Position numbers and translations under genes: made by a program. Source: a virus. Taken from it: DNA of 39,480 bases. The stretch covers positions 1-39,480 of IMG/VR virus record IMGVR_UViG_3300037829_000176, one strand, 5' to 3'. Within the stretch, counting starts at the first letter, position 1, and each line of letters begins with the position of its first letter. Below are positions 5,514-11,010 of this stretch, piece by piece. Below the pieces are notes generated by a model. That model saw only the letters and a list, made by a program, of their open reading frames with translations, had not been told where the DNA came from and did not search any database.

Positions 5514-5688
5514 TAAATATCTATTGGTATGGATAAGCCAAAACTTGTCCATACCTTTTTGGATGGTAGGTCATGTACATCTTTCAACAAATGTATATGC
5601 TGACATCCATGAGATATTAATGTCCTGTGGTATGAACATTATTGTAGCCATTGGTTTTATAATAGACTATAGGGATAACGCTAAATAA
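5500..5688 (+). CDS. Small predicted membrane protein (62 aa, GTG start)
   Basis: The frame opens with GTG at 5500, overlapping the previous stop by 14 bp. Two hydrophobic segments are visible: KYLLVWISQNLSIPFWMVG (~6-24) and ILMSCGMNIIVAIGFII (~39-55), with a charged tail RDNAK. This would make a two-pass membrane protein. A strong terminator hairpin (5526-5560) lies inside the 5' end of the frame, so transcripts from upstream should often stop before its end. An alternative start at ATG 5563, just beyond the terminator, gives 41 residues with only the second segment. Whether the long form is made is uncertain. Confidence 0.45.
   Translation: MAKFSKYLLVWISQNLSIPFWMVGHVHLSTNVYADIHEILMSCGMNIIVAIGFIIDYRDNAK
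5526..5560 (+). terminator. Strong intrinsic terminator
   Basis: GGTATGGATAAG (5526-5537) pairs with CTTGTCCATACC (5544-5555) over 12 bp with one U-G wobble. The loop is CCAAAA and TTTTT follows at 5556-5560. It starts 13 bp after the stop of the gene at 5241 and lies inside the frame 5500-5688. Confidence 0.8.
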
Positions 5689-5703
5689 AGTTTACAAAAA
5701 CTA

Positions 5704-5711
5704 TACTTTTG
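5704..5711 (+). promoter_or_regulatory. Candidate promoter -7 box TACTTTTG
   Basis: TACTTTTG fits TAnnTTTG and lies 57 bp before the ATG at 5769, after the terminator at 5526-5560, where a new promoter would be needed. No good -33 TTG is visible at 19-21 bp upstream. Confidence 0.5.
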
Positions 5712-5768
5712 TAAGATATGCTTTACATAATAGGAATATTTCCGATTAACATTTAAAAATTTAACAAC

Positions 5769-6146
5769 ATGAAACTAGAAGTATTTACAGAAATCCTAAA
5801 TAGACTTAGGAAGCAATCAGACAAGCAAGATGTCTTGTATGAATTAGATATAGACCTTATAAACTATTCAGATGACTACACCTCAATAATAAATATTTTA
5901 TTAGAGGTTTACTATGGTAAGGAGGGAACAGATTGGATTTATTGGTATCTATATGAGAGAGACCCTGTTGGAACAATTGACCAAGCAACTACTAATGACG
6001 GAAAACCTATTTGTTATGATATTAAGTCATTATGGGAAGAGGTAGAGCAGTGCAGGTTGGATAACAAGGATGAGTATGAGTTACCTGTTGGACTAACAGA
6101 TGAGGAGAAATTAGAATTCTTAAAGATAATTTCAAAAGGAATGTAG
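5769..6146 (+). CDS. Conserved phage protein (125 aa)
   Basis: Contains YYGKEGTDWIYWYLYERD, then DGKPICYDIKSLWEEVEQ. This pattern (YGKEGxDWIxWxxYE..., GxPICYDxxSLWxxxE) I recall from conserved phage proteins of unknown function. The C-terminus is acidic and helical (GLTDEEKLEFLKIISKG). It follows the candidate promoter at 5704 and precedes a 172-bp gap rich in dyads and gene remnants. It is likely the first gene of its transcript. Confidence 0.7.
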   Translation: MKLEVFTEILNRLRKQSDKQDVLYELDIDLINYSDDYTSIINILLEVYYGKEGTDWIYWYLYERDPVGTIDQATTNDGKPICYDIKSLWEEVEQCRLDNKDEYELPVGLTDEEKLEFLKIISKGM

Positions 6147-6154
6147 ATAATATC

Positions 6155-6191
6155 TTAGCTATTAACAACTATTTGTCACAAATTTAGCTAA
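6155..6191. promoter_or_regulatory. Nested dyads: TTAGCTA/TAGCTAA around ATTTGT-C-ACAAAT
   Basis: TTAGCTA (6155-6161) is the reverse complement of TAGCTAA (6185-6191). Between them ATTTGT (6171-6176), C, ACAAAT (6178-6183) forms a perfect 13-bp palindrome. This could be an operator array or a structured RNA in the gap after the gene at 5769. Confidence 0.45.
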
Positions 6192-6218
6192 TATATGGGA
6201 CAGTTTGATAAAGGATAA

Positions 6219-6235
6219 GTGGTAAAAGTTACCAC
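6219..6235. promoter_or_regulatory. Palindrome GTGGTAA-AAG-TTACCAC
   Basis: A perfect 7-bp inverted repeat with a 3-nt spacer, 6219-6225 and 6229-6235. No T-run follows on either strand, so an operator or recombination site fits better than a terminator. It lies 20 bp before the mini-frame at 6256. Confidence 0.55.
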
Positions 6236-6255
6236 ATTAATTAAATAGAAATGAT

Positions 6256-6303
6256 ATGAAAACAGCAGTACAATACTACAACGAAACCTTTAAATCAGAG
6301 TAA
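6256..6303 (+). pseudogene. Gene remnant, 15 codons (MKTAVQYYNETFKSE)
   Basis: A 15-codon frame with a usual leader and stop. Its first residues (MKTAV) and last residues (QYYNETFKSE) look like the two ends of a small phage protein family. The complete gene at 7447 in this window ends in a similar GEDYYNKYFKK. I read it as an internal deletion that joined the two ends. A second fragment, MKETI, follows at 6305-6322 and overlaps the next start. The interpretation rests on remembered family patterns. Confidence 0.4.
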
Positions 6304-6318
6304 GATGAAAGAAACAAT

Positions 6319-6792
6319 ATGAGAAAATCTTTTTTAAAGCATTTACAAAATCAATTTTTAAATACACCACCATATGTAGTTTATGATTGGTTTTATAAAA
6401 ATAACAAGAATGAAAGCCAAGAGGTTATTCATGAGTTAATTGTTAAATATAAAAATATTGAATGGACATTAAAAAAAAATTTCCCTATAAGTTTAAACAT
6501 TTTATCTCAAGAAACTAAAAAACTTCTTAAAGAAAGAGATGGAGGTAAGCAGTTTAGAAATTTAAAAGGTGATGCAGAAAGACATCAAACACAAAAAAAA
6601 CTTATAATAAAAAATGGACTACCAACAGAAGCAATAATAATATTAGATCAAAATGGTAAATATGAATTAGTAGAAGGTTGGCATAGAATAATTCAACTAT
6701 TTATATTATATCCTAAAGGATTTAAATATCCTAATGTTTATGTTGGAAAAACAGATAAATCAATTTATACGGACACTAATGTCCCTCTGTAA
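6319..6792 (+). CDS. ParB/sulfiredoxin-like domain protein (157 aa)
   Basis: The C-terminal half has GLPTEAIIILDQNGKYELVEGWHRIIQLF. This matches the ParB/sulfiredoxin-like core, in which a strand-turn-strand is followed by EGxHR and a helix. Phage proteins with the pattern PTExIILxxxxxYELxEGWHR are known as uncharacterised members. The N-terminal half is helical and basic (FLKHLQNQFLNTPPYVVYDWFYKN). It may bind or cleave nucleic acid or use a nucleotide; neither is shown. Codons are more A/T-ending than those of neighbours. It sits between gene remnants (6256-6322) and a duplicated leader (6789-6821), both signs of recent insertion. Confidence 0.6.
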   Translation: MRKSFLKHLQNQFLNTPPYVVYDWFYKNNKNESQEVIHELIVKYKNIEWTLKKNFPISLNILSQETKKLLKERDGGKQFRNLKGDAERHQTQKKLIIKNGLPTEAIIILDQNGKYELVEGWHRIIQLFILYPKGFKYPNVYVGKTDKSIYTDTNVPL

Positions 6793-6821
6793 AACTTATA
6801 ATTAACAAGTAAAACTTATAA
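6789..6821 (+). repeat. 13-bp direct repeat pair in a gene leader
   Basis: GTAAAACTTATAA occurs at 6789-6801 and 6809-6821, 20 bp apart. The first copy overlaps the stop codon of the ParB-like gene and the second is the leader of the gene at 6823. It fits a scar left when the ParB-like gene was joined to an existing leader. Confidence 0.6.
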
Positions 6822-6822
6822 A

Positions 6823-7218
6823 ATGAGACAAATAGTATATAATTCTGTAAAATGCCTTGAGTGTAATGAGGTATTAGTAAGTAGACATGTGCATGACTAT
6901 GTAACATGTAGTTGCCCCAATGATGCTATGGTAGATGGTGGCAATGAGTATGGTAGGTATGGTGCAATGGACATGGATAAGATTGAAACTCATTATGTCT
7001 ATGCAGACGATGACTTTGAGGTTGTTAGAAAACATGCAGTAAGAGGTAGCAGAGGTATAGATGGTAAAGACCCACTAACTTGGATAGCCATAGCTGACAT
7101 GGATGATGACTACCTACATGCAGTACTTGACTATGGTGGTGTTGATTGGCATCTTGATTTAATTAGGAAAGAGATAGCATATAGAGATAGTTTATTAATT
7201 AAAAAACAGGACAAATGA
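6823..7218 (+). CDS. Zinc-binding conserved phage protein (131 aa, DUF7695-like)
   Basis: The N-terminus NSVKCLECNEVLVSRHVHD, then YVTCSCPN and MVDGGNEYGRYG, fits a widespread phage family. Its pattern is KCxxCxxxxxSxxxHDxxxCxC, VDGGxxYxR, with a small zinc site formed by CxxC and CxC. I recall this as DUF7695, a name I could not check. The C-terminal part (DPLTWIAIADMDDDYLHAVLDY, LIRKEIAYR) is a separate helical region also common as a stand-alone phage segment. Its stop overlaps the next start by 4 nt. Function unknown; zinc binding is likely. Confidence 0.7.
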   Translation: MRQIVYNSVKCLECNEVLVSRHVHDYVTCSCPNDAMVDGGNEYGRYGAMDMDKIETHYVYADDDFEVVRKHAVRGSRGIDGKDPLTWIAIADMDDDYLHAVLDYGGVDWHLDLIRKEIAYRDSLLIKKQDK

Positions 7219-7445
7219 AAGTAATAATTGAGTATGAATTTGAAGAACAAGACGATGCAAGGACAGCCTTAGATGGATATAAATGGAAGTTAGCCATGTG
7301 GGACTTAGACGGAATGCTTAGAGGTACAACAAAACACGGAATTTTTAATAATAGGGAAGCCACAGGAGTTGAGCAAGATATGGCTGAAAAATTAAGGGAT
7401 GCTATAAGAGAGATATTAAATGAATATAATTTAAACTTAGACTAA
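7215..7445 (+). CDS. Conserved small phage protein (76 aa)
   Basis: It begins MKVIIEYEFEEQDDARTALDG and contains YKWKLAMWDLDGMLRG, then a helical tail AEKLRDAIREILNEYNLNLD. The pattern (strand, helix with LxG, then WDLDxxLR, then an acidic helix) matches a short family common in phages with no assigned role. It overlaps the previous gene by 4 nt and is separated by one base from the next, so the three genes are coupled. Confidence 0.7.
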   Translation: MKVIIEYEFEEQDDARTALDGYKWKLAMWDLDGMLRGTTKHGIFNNREATGVEQDMAEKLRDAIREILNEYNLNLD

Positions 7446-7446
7446 G

Positions 7447-7668
7447 ATGGAACAGACAGCAATGCAAGAAGCAAATGAAAAGTATTTGAAATCAACTGCC
7501 GAAGAGTTTTACGGGTGGTTTTGGAATAACAGGGAAAGACTTTTAGAGTTAGAGAAGGAACAAATAGTTGAAGCACACGGAAACAAATTAAAGAAAAGTA
7601 AAGACGGAGGAAATTACGAATATTGGTTTAGTGGTGAAGACTATTACAATAAATACTTTAAAAAATAA
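7447..7668 (+). CDS. Conserved small phage protein (73 aa)
   Basis: A helical N-terminus (ANEKYLKSTAEEFYGWFW), a central ELEKEQIVEAHGNKL and a C-terminal GEDYYNKYFKK. The combination ExEKEQI-A-G followed by GExYYxxxF recalls a frequent small protein of Bacteroidota phages. The mini-frame at 6256 carries similar ends and may be a broken relative. It is the last gene of this operon; a clear promoter follows at 7680. Function unknown. Confidence 0.65.
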   Translation: MEQTAMQEANEKYLKSTAEEFYGWFWNNRERLLELEKEQIVEAHGNKLKKSKDGGNYEYWFSGEDYYNKYFKK

Positions 7669-7679
7669 ACCAAAATAAA

Positions 7680-7711
7680 TTTGGTAGTTTAAAAAGATTA
7701 AACTATCTTTG
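7680..7711 (+). promoter_or_regulatory. Bacteroidota-type promoter TTTG-N20-TATCTTTG
   Basis: TTTG at 7680-7683 is separated by 20 bp from TATCTTTG at 7704-7711, a good match in sequence and spacing to the Bacteroidota -33/-7 promoter. The start codon of the membrane-protein gene is 21 bp downstream. This is the best plus-strand promoter I see and probably drives the replication block. Confidence 0.7.
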
Positions 7712-7732
7712 TACTATTAATAATCAAATCAA

Positions 7733-7957
7733 ATGAAAAAAATCATGTCAATCTTTATGGCTCTTGTTCTAATTGTGCCATATTTATTCTTCTATTATTG
7801 CCTAATGAGGTTAATATTTGTAACATTAATGTCTTGCTCAGGATTCTTTGAGATGTTCGGAGCTGCATTGTTATCAATGTTCTTAATTTTCATTATGACA
7901 ATAGCAGGGTATATGTTAATTAGTTCTAGTTACTTATCAATAAAAAACAACAAATAA
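7733..7957 (+). CDS. Small two-pass membrane protein (74 aa)
   Basis: Two long hydrophobic segments, IFMALVLIVPYLFFYYCLMRLIFV (about 6-29) and FGAALLSMFLIFIMTIAGYMLI (about 43-64), with a Lys at both ends. This predicts a two-pass inner-membrane protein, or one with a cleavable signal. It is the first gene behind the promoter at 7680 and sits 3 bp before a DnaA-like gene. A holin role is possible from size and topology, but no lysis neighbours are present and it lies in the replication block. Superinfection exclusion or membrane tethering are equally open. Confidence 0.65.
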   Translation: MKKIMSIFMALVLIVPYLFFYYCLMRLIFVTLMSCSGFFEMFGAALLSMFLIFIMTIAGYMLISSSYLSIKNNK

Positions 7958-7960
7958 ATT

Positions 7961-8263
7961 ATGAAAAAACAAATCTTTAATCAGTACGCACAAAAGATTG
8001 CCGATTTATTCGGGGTCGACAAGCAAGAGTTATTCGTAAAGTCAAAGAAGAGGGACTTAGTAGATGCAAGGCACTTACTATACTACCTGTGCTTTCACAG
8101 ACCTATGCGACTAATATCTATTCAAAACTTTATGGAAGAGAATGGATACCATATAAGCCATCCCTCAGTAATACACGGAGTGAGCATTGTATCACAAAGG
8201 ATAGCAGAGGATGCAGACTACACCTTTATTATTAAGTCAATAGAAAAATCAGTAAACAATTAA
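7961..8263 (+). CDS. DnaA domain IV-like DNA-binding protein (100 aa)
   Basis: Contains SKKRDLVDARHLLYYL, then MRLISIQNFMEENGYHISHPSVIHGV. This follows the DnaA C-terminal domain layout, with a basic loop and DARxxxYYL helix, then a helix-turn-helix ending in a (S)xxxHG signature. There is no AAA+ part, so it is a free-standing DnaA-box-type binding domain. Such proteins occur in Bacteroidota phages and may act at the phage origin, or interfere with the host initiator; both are inference. It lies at the head of the replication block. A second, different member lies at 15317. Confidence 0.75.
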   Translation: MKKQIFNQYAQKIADLFGVDKQELFVKSKKRDLVDARHLLYYLCFHRPMRLISIQNFMEENGYHISHPSVIHGVSIVSQRIAEDADYTFIIKSIEKSVNN

Positions 8264-8279
8264 ATCTAAATAAATAAAA

Positions 8280-8873
8280 ATGGAAAATCAAATCAAATCA
8301 GTGTACTCTACACTATCACAAACAAGTGTGCGTGAGAAAATCGAAAGAAAAGGAAACCTAGACTATCTGTCTTGGGCAAATGCGTGGCATATGCTTAAAA
8401 CGGCATACCCTAACGCACAACGTAAGGTGTATGAACACGAGCATACAGGCTTTAATTACTTTACAGATGGCAGAACTGCCTACGTTAAGGTTGGCATAAT
8501 CGTTAATGACTTAGAGCATATCGACTACCTACCTGTAATGGATTTCAGAAACAATGCACTACCAATAGATAAGGTAACTGCTACGGATGTAAACAAGACA
8601 ATCCAACGCTCTACTGCAAAGGCAATCGCTATGCACGGACTTGGACTTAGTTTATGGACAGGTGAAGATGTTCCGGTGACTGTTGATGTTGCACAAGCAC
8701 CTCAAGAGTCAAGCCTAATAGAATTAACTAAGGGCAGTGAGAATTGGGAGAAGGTTGCTCAGTATATTACTTTAAACAAGCAGATTGGCTTAGATAAAAT
8801 CATACAGCAATTATCAACTAAGTACACTATTAGTGCAGCAGTGAATAAAGAAATAGCTAAGTTATTAAAATGA
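8280..8873 (+). CDS. Sak-type single-strand annealing protein (DUF1071-like)
   Basis: The N-terminus has GNLDYLSWANAWHMLKTAYPNA (about 25-46), then FNYFTDGRTAYVKVGI and DVNKTIQRSTAKAIAMHGLGLSLWTGED. This is the layout of the DUF1071/Sak family of Rad52-like annealing proteins. These coat single-stranded ends and anneal complementary strands in phage recombination. The first ~140 residues are the annealing domain; the tail (ITLNKQIGLDKIIQQLSTKY) is a small helical region. The next gene, overlapping by 4 nt, is a RecE-like exonuclease, which strongly supports the call. Confidence 0.85.
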   Translation: MENQIKSVYSTLSQTSVREKIERKGNLDYLSWANAWHMLKTAYPNAQRKVYEHEHTGFNYFTDGRTAYVKVGIIVNDLEHIDYLPVMDFRNNALPIDKVTATDVNKTIQRSTAKAIAMHGLGLSLWTGEDVPVTVDVAQAPQESSLIELTKGSENWEKVAQYITLNKQIGLDKIIQQLSTKYTISAAVNKEIAKLLK

Positions 8874-9610
8874 AGCACGAAGATATAATAAATCTTTTAC
8901 GCGATGATAAGGAGTATTACGGAGGTATTGGTAAGCAGTACCTCTCTAACTCTGACATTGGCGTTCTACTATCTAATCCAAAGGATTATGGTAAGTATAG
9001 AGCTGACAACAAGAGTTTTTCAGATGGAAGATATTTTCATCAGCTAATTCTTGAACCTGATAAGGCATTAGACTTTAAGTTTGTCGATACAGGTACTCGA
9101 TTAACAAAAGAATATAAGGAGTTTATTAAAGAGAATAACCTACCTTTTTGTATGCTTAAGAAAGAAAAGGATGAGATAGAAAACTTAGTTAGAGTTATGA
9201 CAGGTAATCTACGTTTCTTTGAGCAGATATACAAAGATGGCAATCAATACGAAGTACCTTCAATTAAGGAGATACAGGGTATGATGTGGAAGGGTAAGGC
9301 AGATATAATAACAGATGAATGTATCATAGACTTAAAGACTACAAGCGATATAAATAAGTTTAAGTGGTCAGCAAAGTCATACAACTATGACTCTCAGTGT
9401 TATATATATCAGCAGTTGTTTGGTAAGCCATTGGTGTTCTATGTTGTAGACAAGTTGTCCCAACAGTTGGGAATATATACACCAACTGAAAACTTTATTC
9501 TTGGTGGCGAACAAAAGGTAGCCAAAGCAATAGAGATTCATAGGAAGTATTTTGGTGGTAACCCAACGGATAATATCAACAATCACTTTATAGAAGAAGA
9601 CTTATTCTAA
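8870..9610 (+). CDS. RecE/exonuclease VIII-like PD-(D/E)XK nuclease
   Basis: Features visible are YLSNSDIGVLLSNP (24-37), the GRYFHQLILEP motif (53-63, His57), then KGKADIITDECIIDLKTT. The last gives the PD-(D/E)XK active site: Asp145, Asp154 and Lys156. It is followed by QCYIYQ (176-181), matching the YxxQxxxY helix of lambda-exonuclease-like enzymes (PDDEXK_12/RecE C-terminal type). It should resect double-stranded ends 5' to 3' and hand single strands to the annealing protein encoded just upstream. The two genes overlap by 4 nt, the usual layout of such two-component recombination systems. At 246 residues it is the nuclease domain only. Confidence 0.85.
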   Translation: MKHEDIINLLRDDKEYYGGIGKQYLSNSDIGVLLSNPKDYGKYRADNKSFSDGRYFHQLILEPDKALDFKFVDTGTRLTKEYKEFIKENNLPFCMLKKEKDEIENLVRVMTGNLRFFEQIYKDGNQYEVPSIKEIQGMMWKGKADIITDECIIDLKTTSDINKFKWSAKSYNYDSQCYIYQQLFGKPLVFYVVDKLSQQLGIYTPTENFILGGEQKVAKAIEIHRKYFGGNPTDNINNHFIEEDLF

Positions 9611-9615
9611 CGATA

Positions 9616-9623
9616 TAGGTTTG
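9616..9623 (+). promoter_or_regulatory. Candidate promoter -7 box TAGGTTTG
   Basis: TAGGTTTG fits TAnnTTTG and lies 31 bp before the methyltransferase ATG, just after the nuclease stop. No convincing -33 element, since the region upstream is coding. Confidence 0.35.
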
Positions 9624-9654
9624 GGCGACCTTTATAAACCCCACAAAAAATAAT

Positions 9655-10377
9655 ATGAAAAAAATAATTTATGGTGATTGCTTAACCGAAATGAAGCAGA
9701 TAGAAAATGGAAGTGTAGATTTAATTCTAACTGACCCACCCTACAACATAGCAAGGAAAAATAATTTTCACACTATGGGTAGAGCAGGAATTGACTTTGG
9801 AGAGTGGGATAAAGGATTTGATTTATTTTCATACATTGATGAGATACCAAGAATATTATCAAAAAATGGTAGTGTTATTATTTTTAATGATTGGAAAAAT
9901 GTTGGAGAAATCGCAAGGTATTGTGAAAGTGTAGGACTTGAAATTAAAGATATGCTTCGTTGGGTAAAATCAAATCCAATGCCAAGAAATAGAGATAGGA
10001 GATATATTACTGATTATGAAACTGCTATTTGGTGCGTGAATAAAAACGCTAAATGGACTTTTAACCGACAAGATGAAGCATATCAAAGACCTGAATTTAA
10101 AGGCTCATTGACACCTCAAAGTGAAAAGACAGAACATACAACACAAAAGCCACTTTGGTTAATGAAAGACATTTTAAAGATACATTCAAACGAAGGAGAT
10201 ACTGTACTTGATATGTTTGCAGGAAGTGGAACAACAGGCATTGCTTGTATGGAAATGAACCGAAACTTTATTATGATTGAAAAAGATGAAAATTATTTTT
10301 CCATTATTAAAAAAAGAGTGGAAGAAAAAAGAAAAGAAGATTTAACGCAGAAAACCCTATTCGGAGTTGGAATGTAG
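9655..10377 (+). CDS. Orphan beta-class DNA adenine/cytosine-N4 methyltransferase
   Basis: TDPPYN (26-31) is catalytic motif IV and VLDMFAGSGTTGIAC near the C-terminus is the SAM-binding motif I. Motif IV before motif I defines the beta class of amino-methyltransferases (adenine N6 or cytosine N4), here 240 residues, a normal length without a large target-recognition domain. GDCLTEM near the N-terminus and HTTQKP-LWLMKD (motif X region) also fit. No restriction endonuclease gene adjoins it, so it is orphan: protection from host restriction or expression control are the usual roles. It splits the recombination genes from the SSB-like gene. An imperfect hairpin follows directly. Confidence 0.9.
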   Translation: MKKIIYGDCLTEMKQIENGSVDLILTDPPYNIARKNNFHTMGRAGIDFGEWDKGFDLFSYIDEIPRILSKNGSVIIFNDWKNVGEIARYCESVGLEIKDMLRWVKSNPMPRNRDRRYITDYETAIWCVNKNAKWTFNRQDEAYQRPEFKGSLTPQSEKTEHTTQKPLWLMKDILKIHSNEGDTVLDMFAGSGTTGIACMEMNRNFIMIEKDENYFSIIKKRVEEKRKEDLTQKTLFGVGM

Positions 10378-10386
10378 TATTGCCGC

Positions 10387-10431
10387 TAACAGCCGTATAG
10401 ACGCAGTTTCAATTGCGTTTATACTTTGTTA
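10387..10431. repeat. Imperfect 45-nt hairpin after the methyltransferase gene
   Basis: GTATAGACGCA (10395-10405) pairs with TGCGTTTATAC (10414-10424) with one G-T wobble around the loop GTTTCAAT. Outside an internal loop (GCC against TT), TAACA (10387-10391) pairs with TGTTA (10427-10431). It starts 9 bp after the stop. It could be a terminator, or a mobile-cassette scar. The layout of paired inner and outer arms with AAC/GTT at the ends recalls integron attC sites but is shorter than known ones. Confidence 0.5.
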
Positions 10432-10476
10432 TAAAGACTTTAAGAAATCGGATGAGCGTAAGGCTCAACGTATCAA

Positions 10477-10530
10477 CCTATATACTTAACCCCAAAGGTA
10501 TATTGGATGATTAAAATAGATTGGGGTAAA
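10477..10530 (+). promoter_or_regulatory. Two mutually exclusive leader hairpins before the SSB-like gene
   Basis: CCTATATAC (10477-10485) pairs with GTATATTGG (10498-10506), one mismatch. Alternatively TTAACCCCAA (10486-10495) pairs with TTGGGGTAAA (10521-10530), one mismatch. The two overlap so cannot both form fully. The second ends 18 bp before the ATG at 10548 and could hide the ribosome entry region. Confidence 0.45.
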
Positions 10531-10547
10531 TTTAAAAACAAAGTACA

Positions 10548-10814
10548 ATGGCACAAGACGAAAAAATCTTTGCAGACGGCTTCTCTTTCAAAAGACAAGA
10601 GAACGCACCCGATTTCGTTATCGGAAGAGTATCAATCAAGGTGGATGATGCTATAACATTTTTGCGTAAGCACGAGAAAGGTGGTTGGGTAAATTTAAAC
10701 GCCAAGTATGGTCGTAGTGGTAATCCCTATATGGAATTAGATACCTATGAGCCGAAGGCAGGAGAGAGTAAGCCAATTGAAAAAGAGGCAGTCGCTAAAG
10801 ACCTACCATTTTAG
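10548..10814 (+). CDS. Single-stranded DNA-binding-like phage protein (88 aa)
   Basis: Contains EKIFADGFSFKR, then APDFVIGRVSIKVDDAITFLRKH, then GWVNLNAKYGRSGNPYMELDTYEP, ending EAVAKDLPF. The beta-rich core and a C-terminal DLPF resemble the acidic DDDIPF tip through which SSB proteins recruit partners. Short phage proteins with this layout are usually placed with SSB-like or replication-associated proteins. It lies between the recombination pair and the primase-helicase, which supports a ssDNA-binding role. A fold assignment cannot be made by eye. It is followed by a strong terminator and preceded by a structured leader. Confidence 0.65.
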   Translation: MAQDEKIFADGFSFKRQENAPDFVIGRVSIKVDDAITFLRKHEKGGWVNLNAKYGRSGNPYMELDTYEPKAGESKPIEKEAVAKDLPF

Positions 10815-10839
10815 GTATAACTCTAATTATCGGTTAATT

Positions 10840-10867
10840 AAGGGGGATGTTAAGTTCCCCTTTTTTT
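10840..10867 (+). terminator. Intrinsic terminator after the SSB-like gene
   Basis: AAGGGG (10840-10845) pairs with CCCCTT (10857-10862), followed by five more T residues to 10867. It begins 26 bp after the stop and separates the recombination/SSB genes from the primase-helicase block. Confidence 0.8.
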
Positions 10868-10935
10868 ACCCCCTATATTACTATATATATATATTTATAT
10901 TATATATATTTTTTTTCATTACAATTAAGAAATAA
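10868..10935. other. A/T-only tract, candidate origin unwinding element
   Basis: After ACCCCC the strand is almost pure A/T for about 45 bp (10875-10918), with alternating TATATA runs and a T8 run. It lies directly upstream of the primase-helicase gene, where phage origins often sit. No iterated initiator site is evident by eye, so this is a position- and composition-based suggestion only. Confidence 0.35.
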
Positions 10936-11010
10936 AATTAACATTATCGACACTATCCTTATAGACAAAGACTTTGAGGATATCGATTTCGACACAAAAA
11001 CGACACTAAG

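Noticed and set aside
5704-5757. Leaderless micro-ORF after TACTTTTG (ATG at 5718, 11 codons)
   Set aside because: It is very short, with no recognisable peptide. The distance from the box is normal for a transcript serving the gene at 5769.
7733-7957. Holin call for the two-pass membrane protein
   Set aside because: Topology and size would allow it, but there is no endolysin or spanin nearby and it is at the head of the replication block, so only a membrane-protein call is supported.
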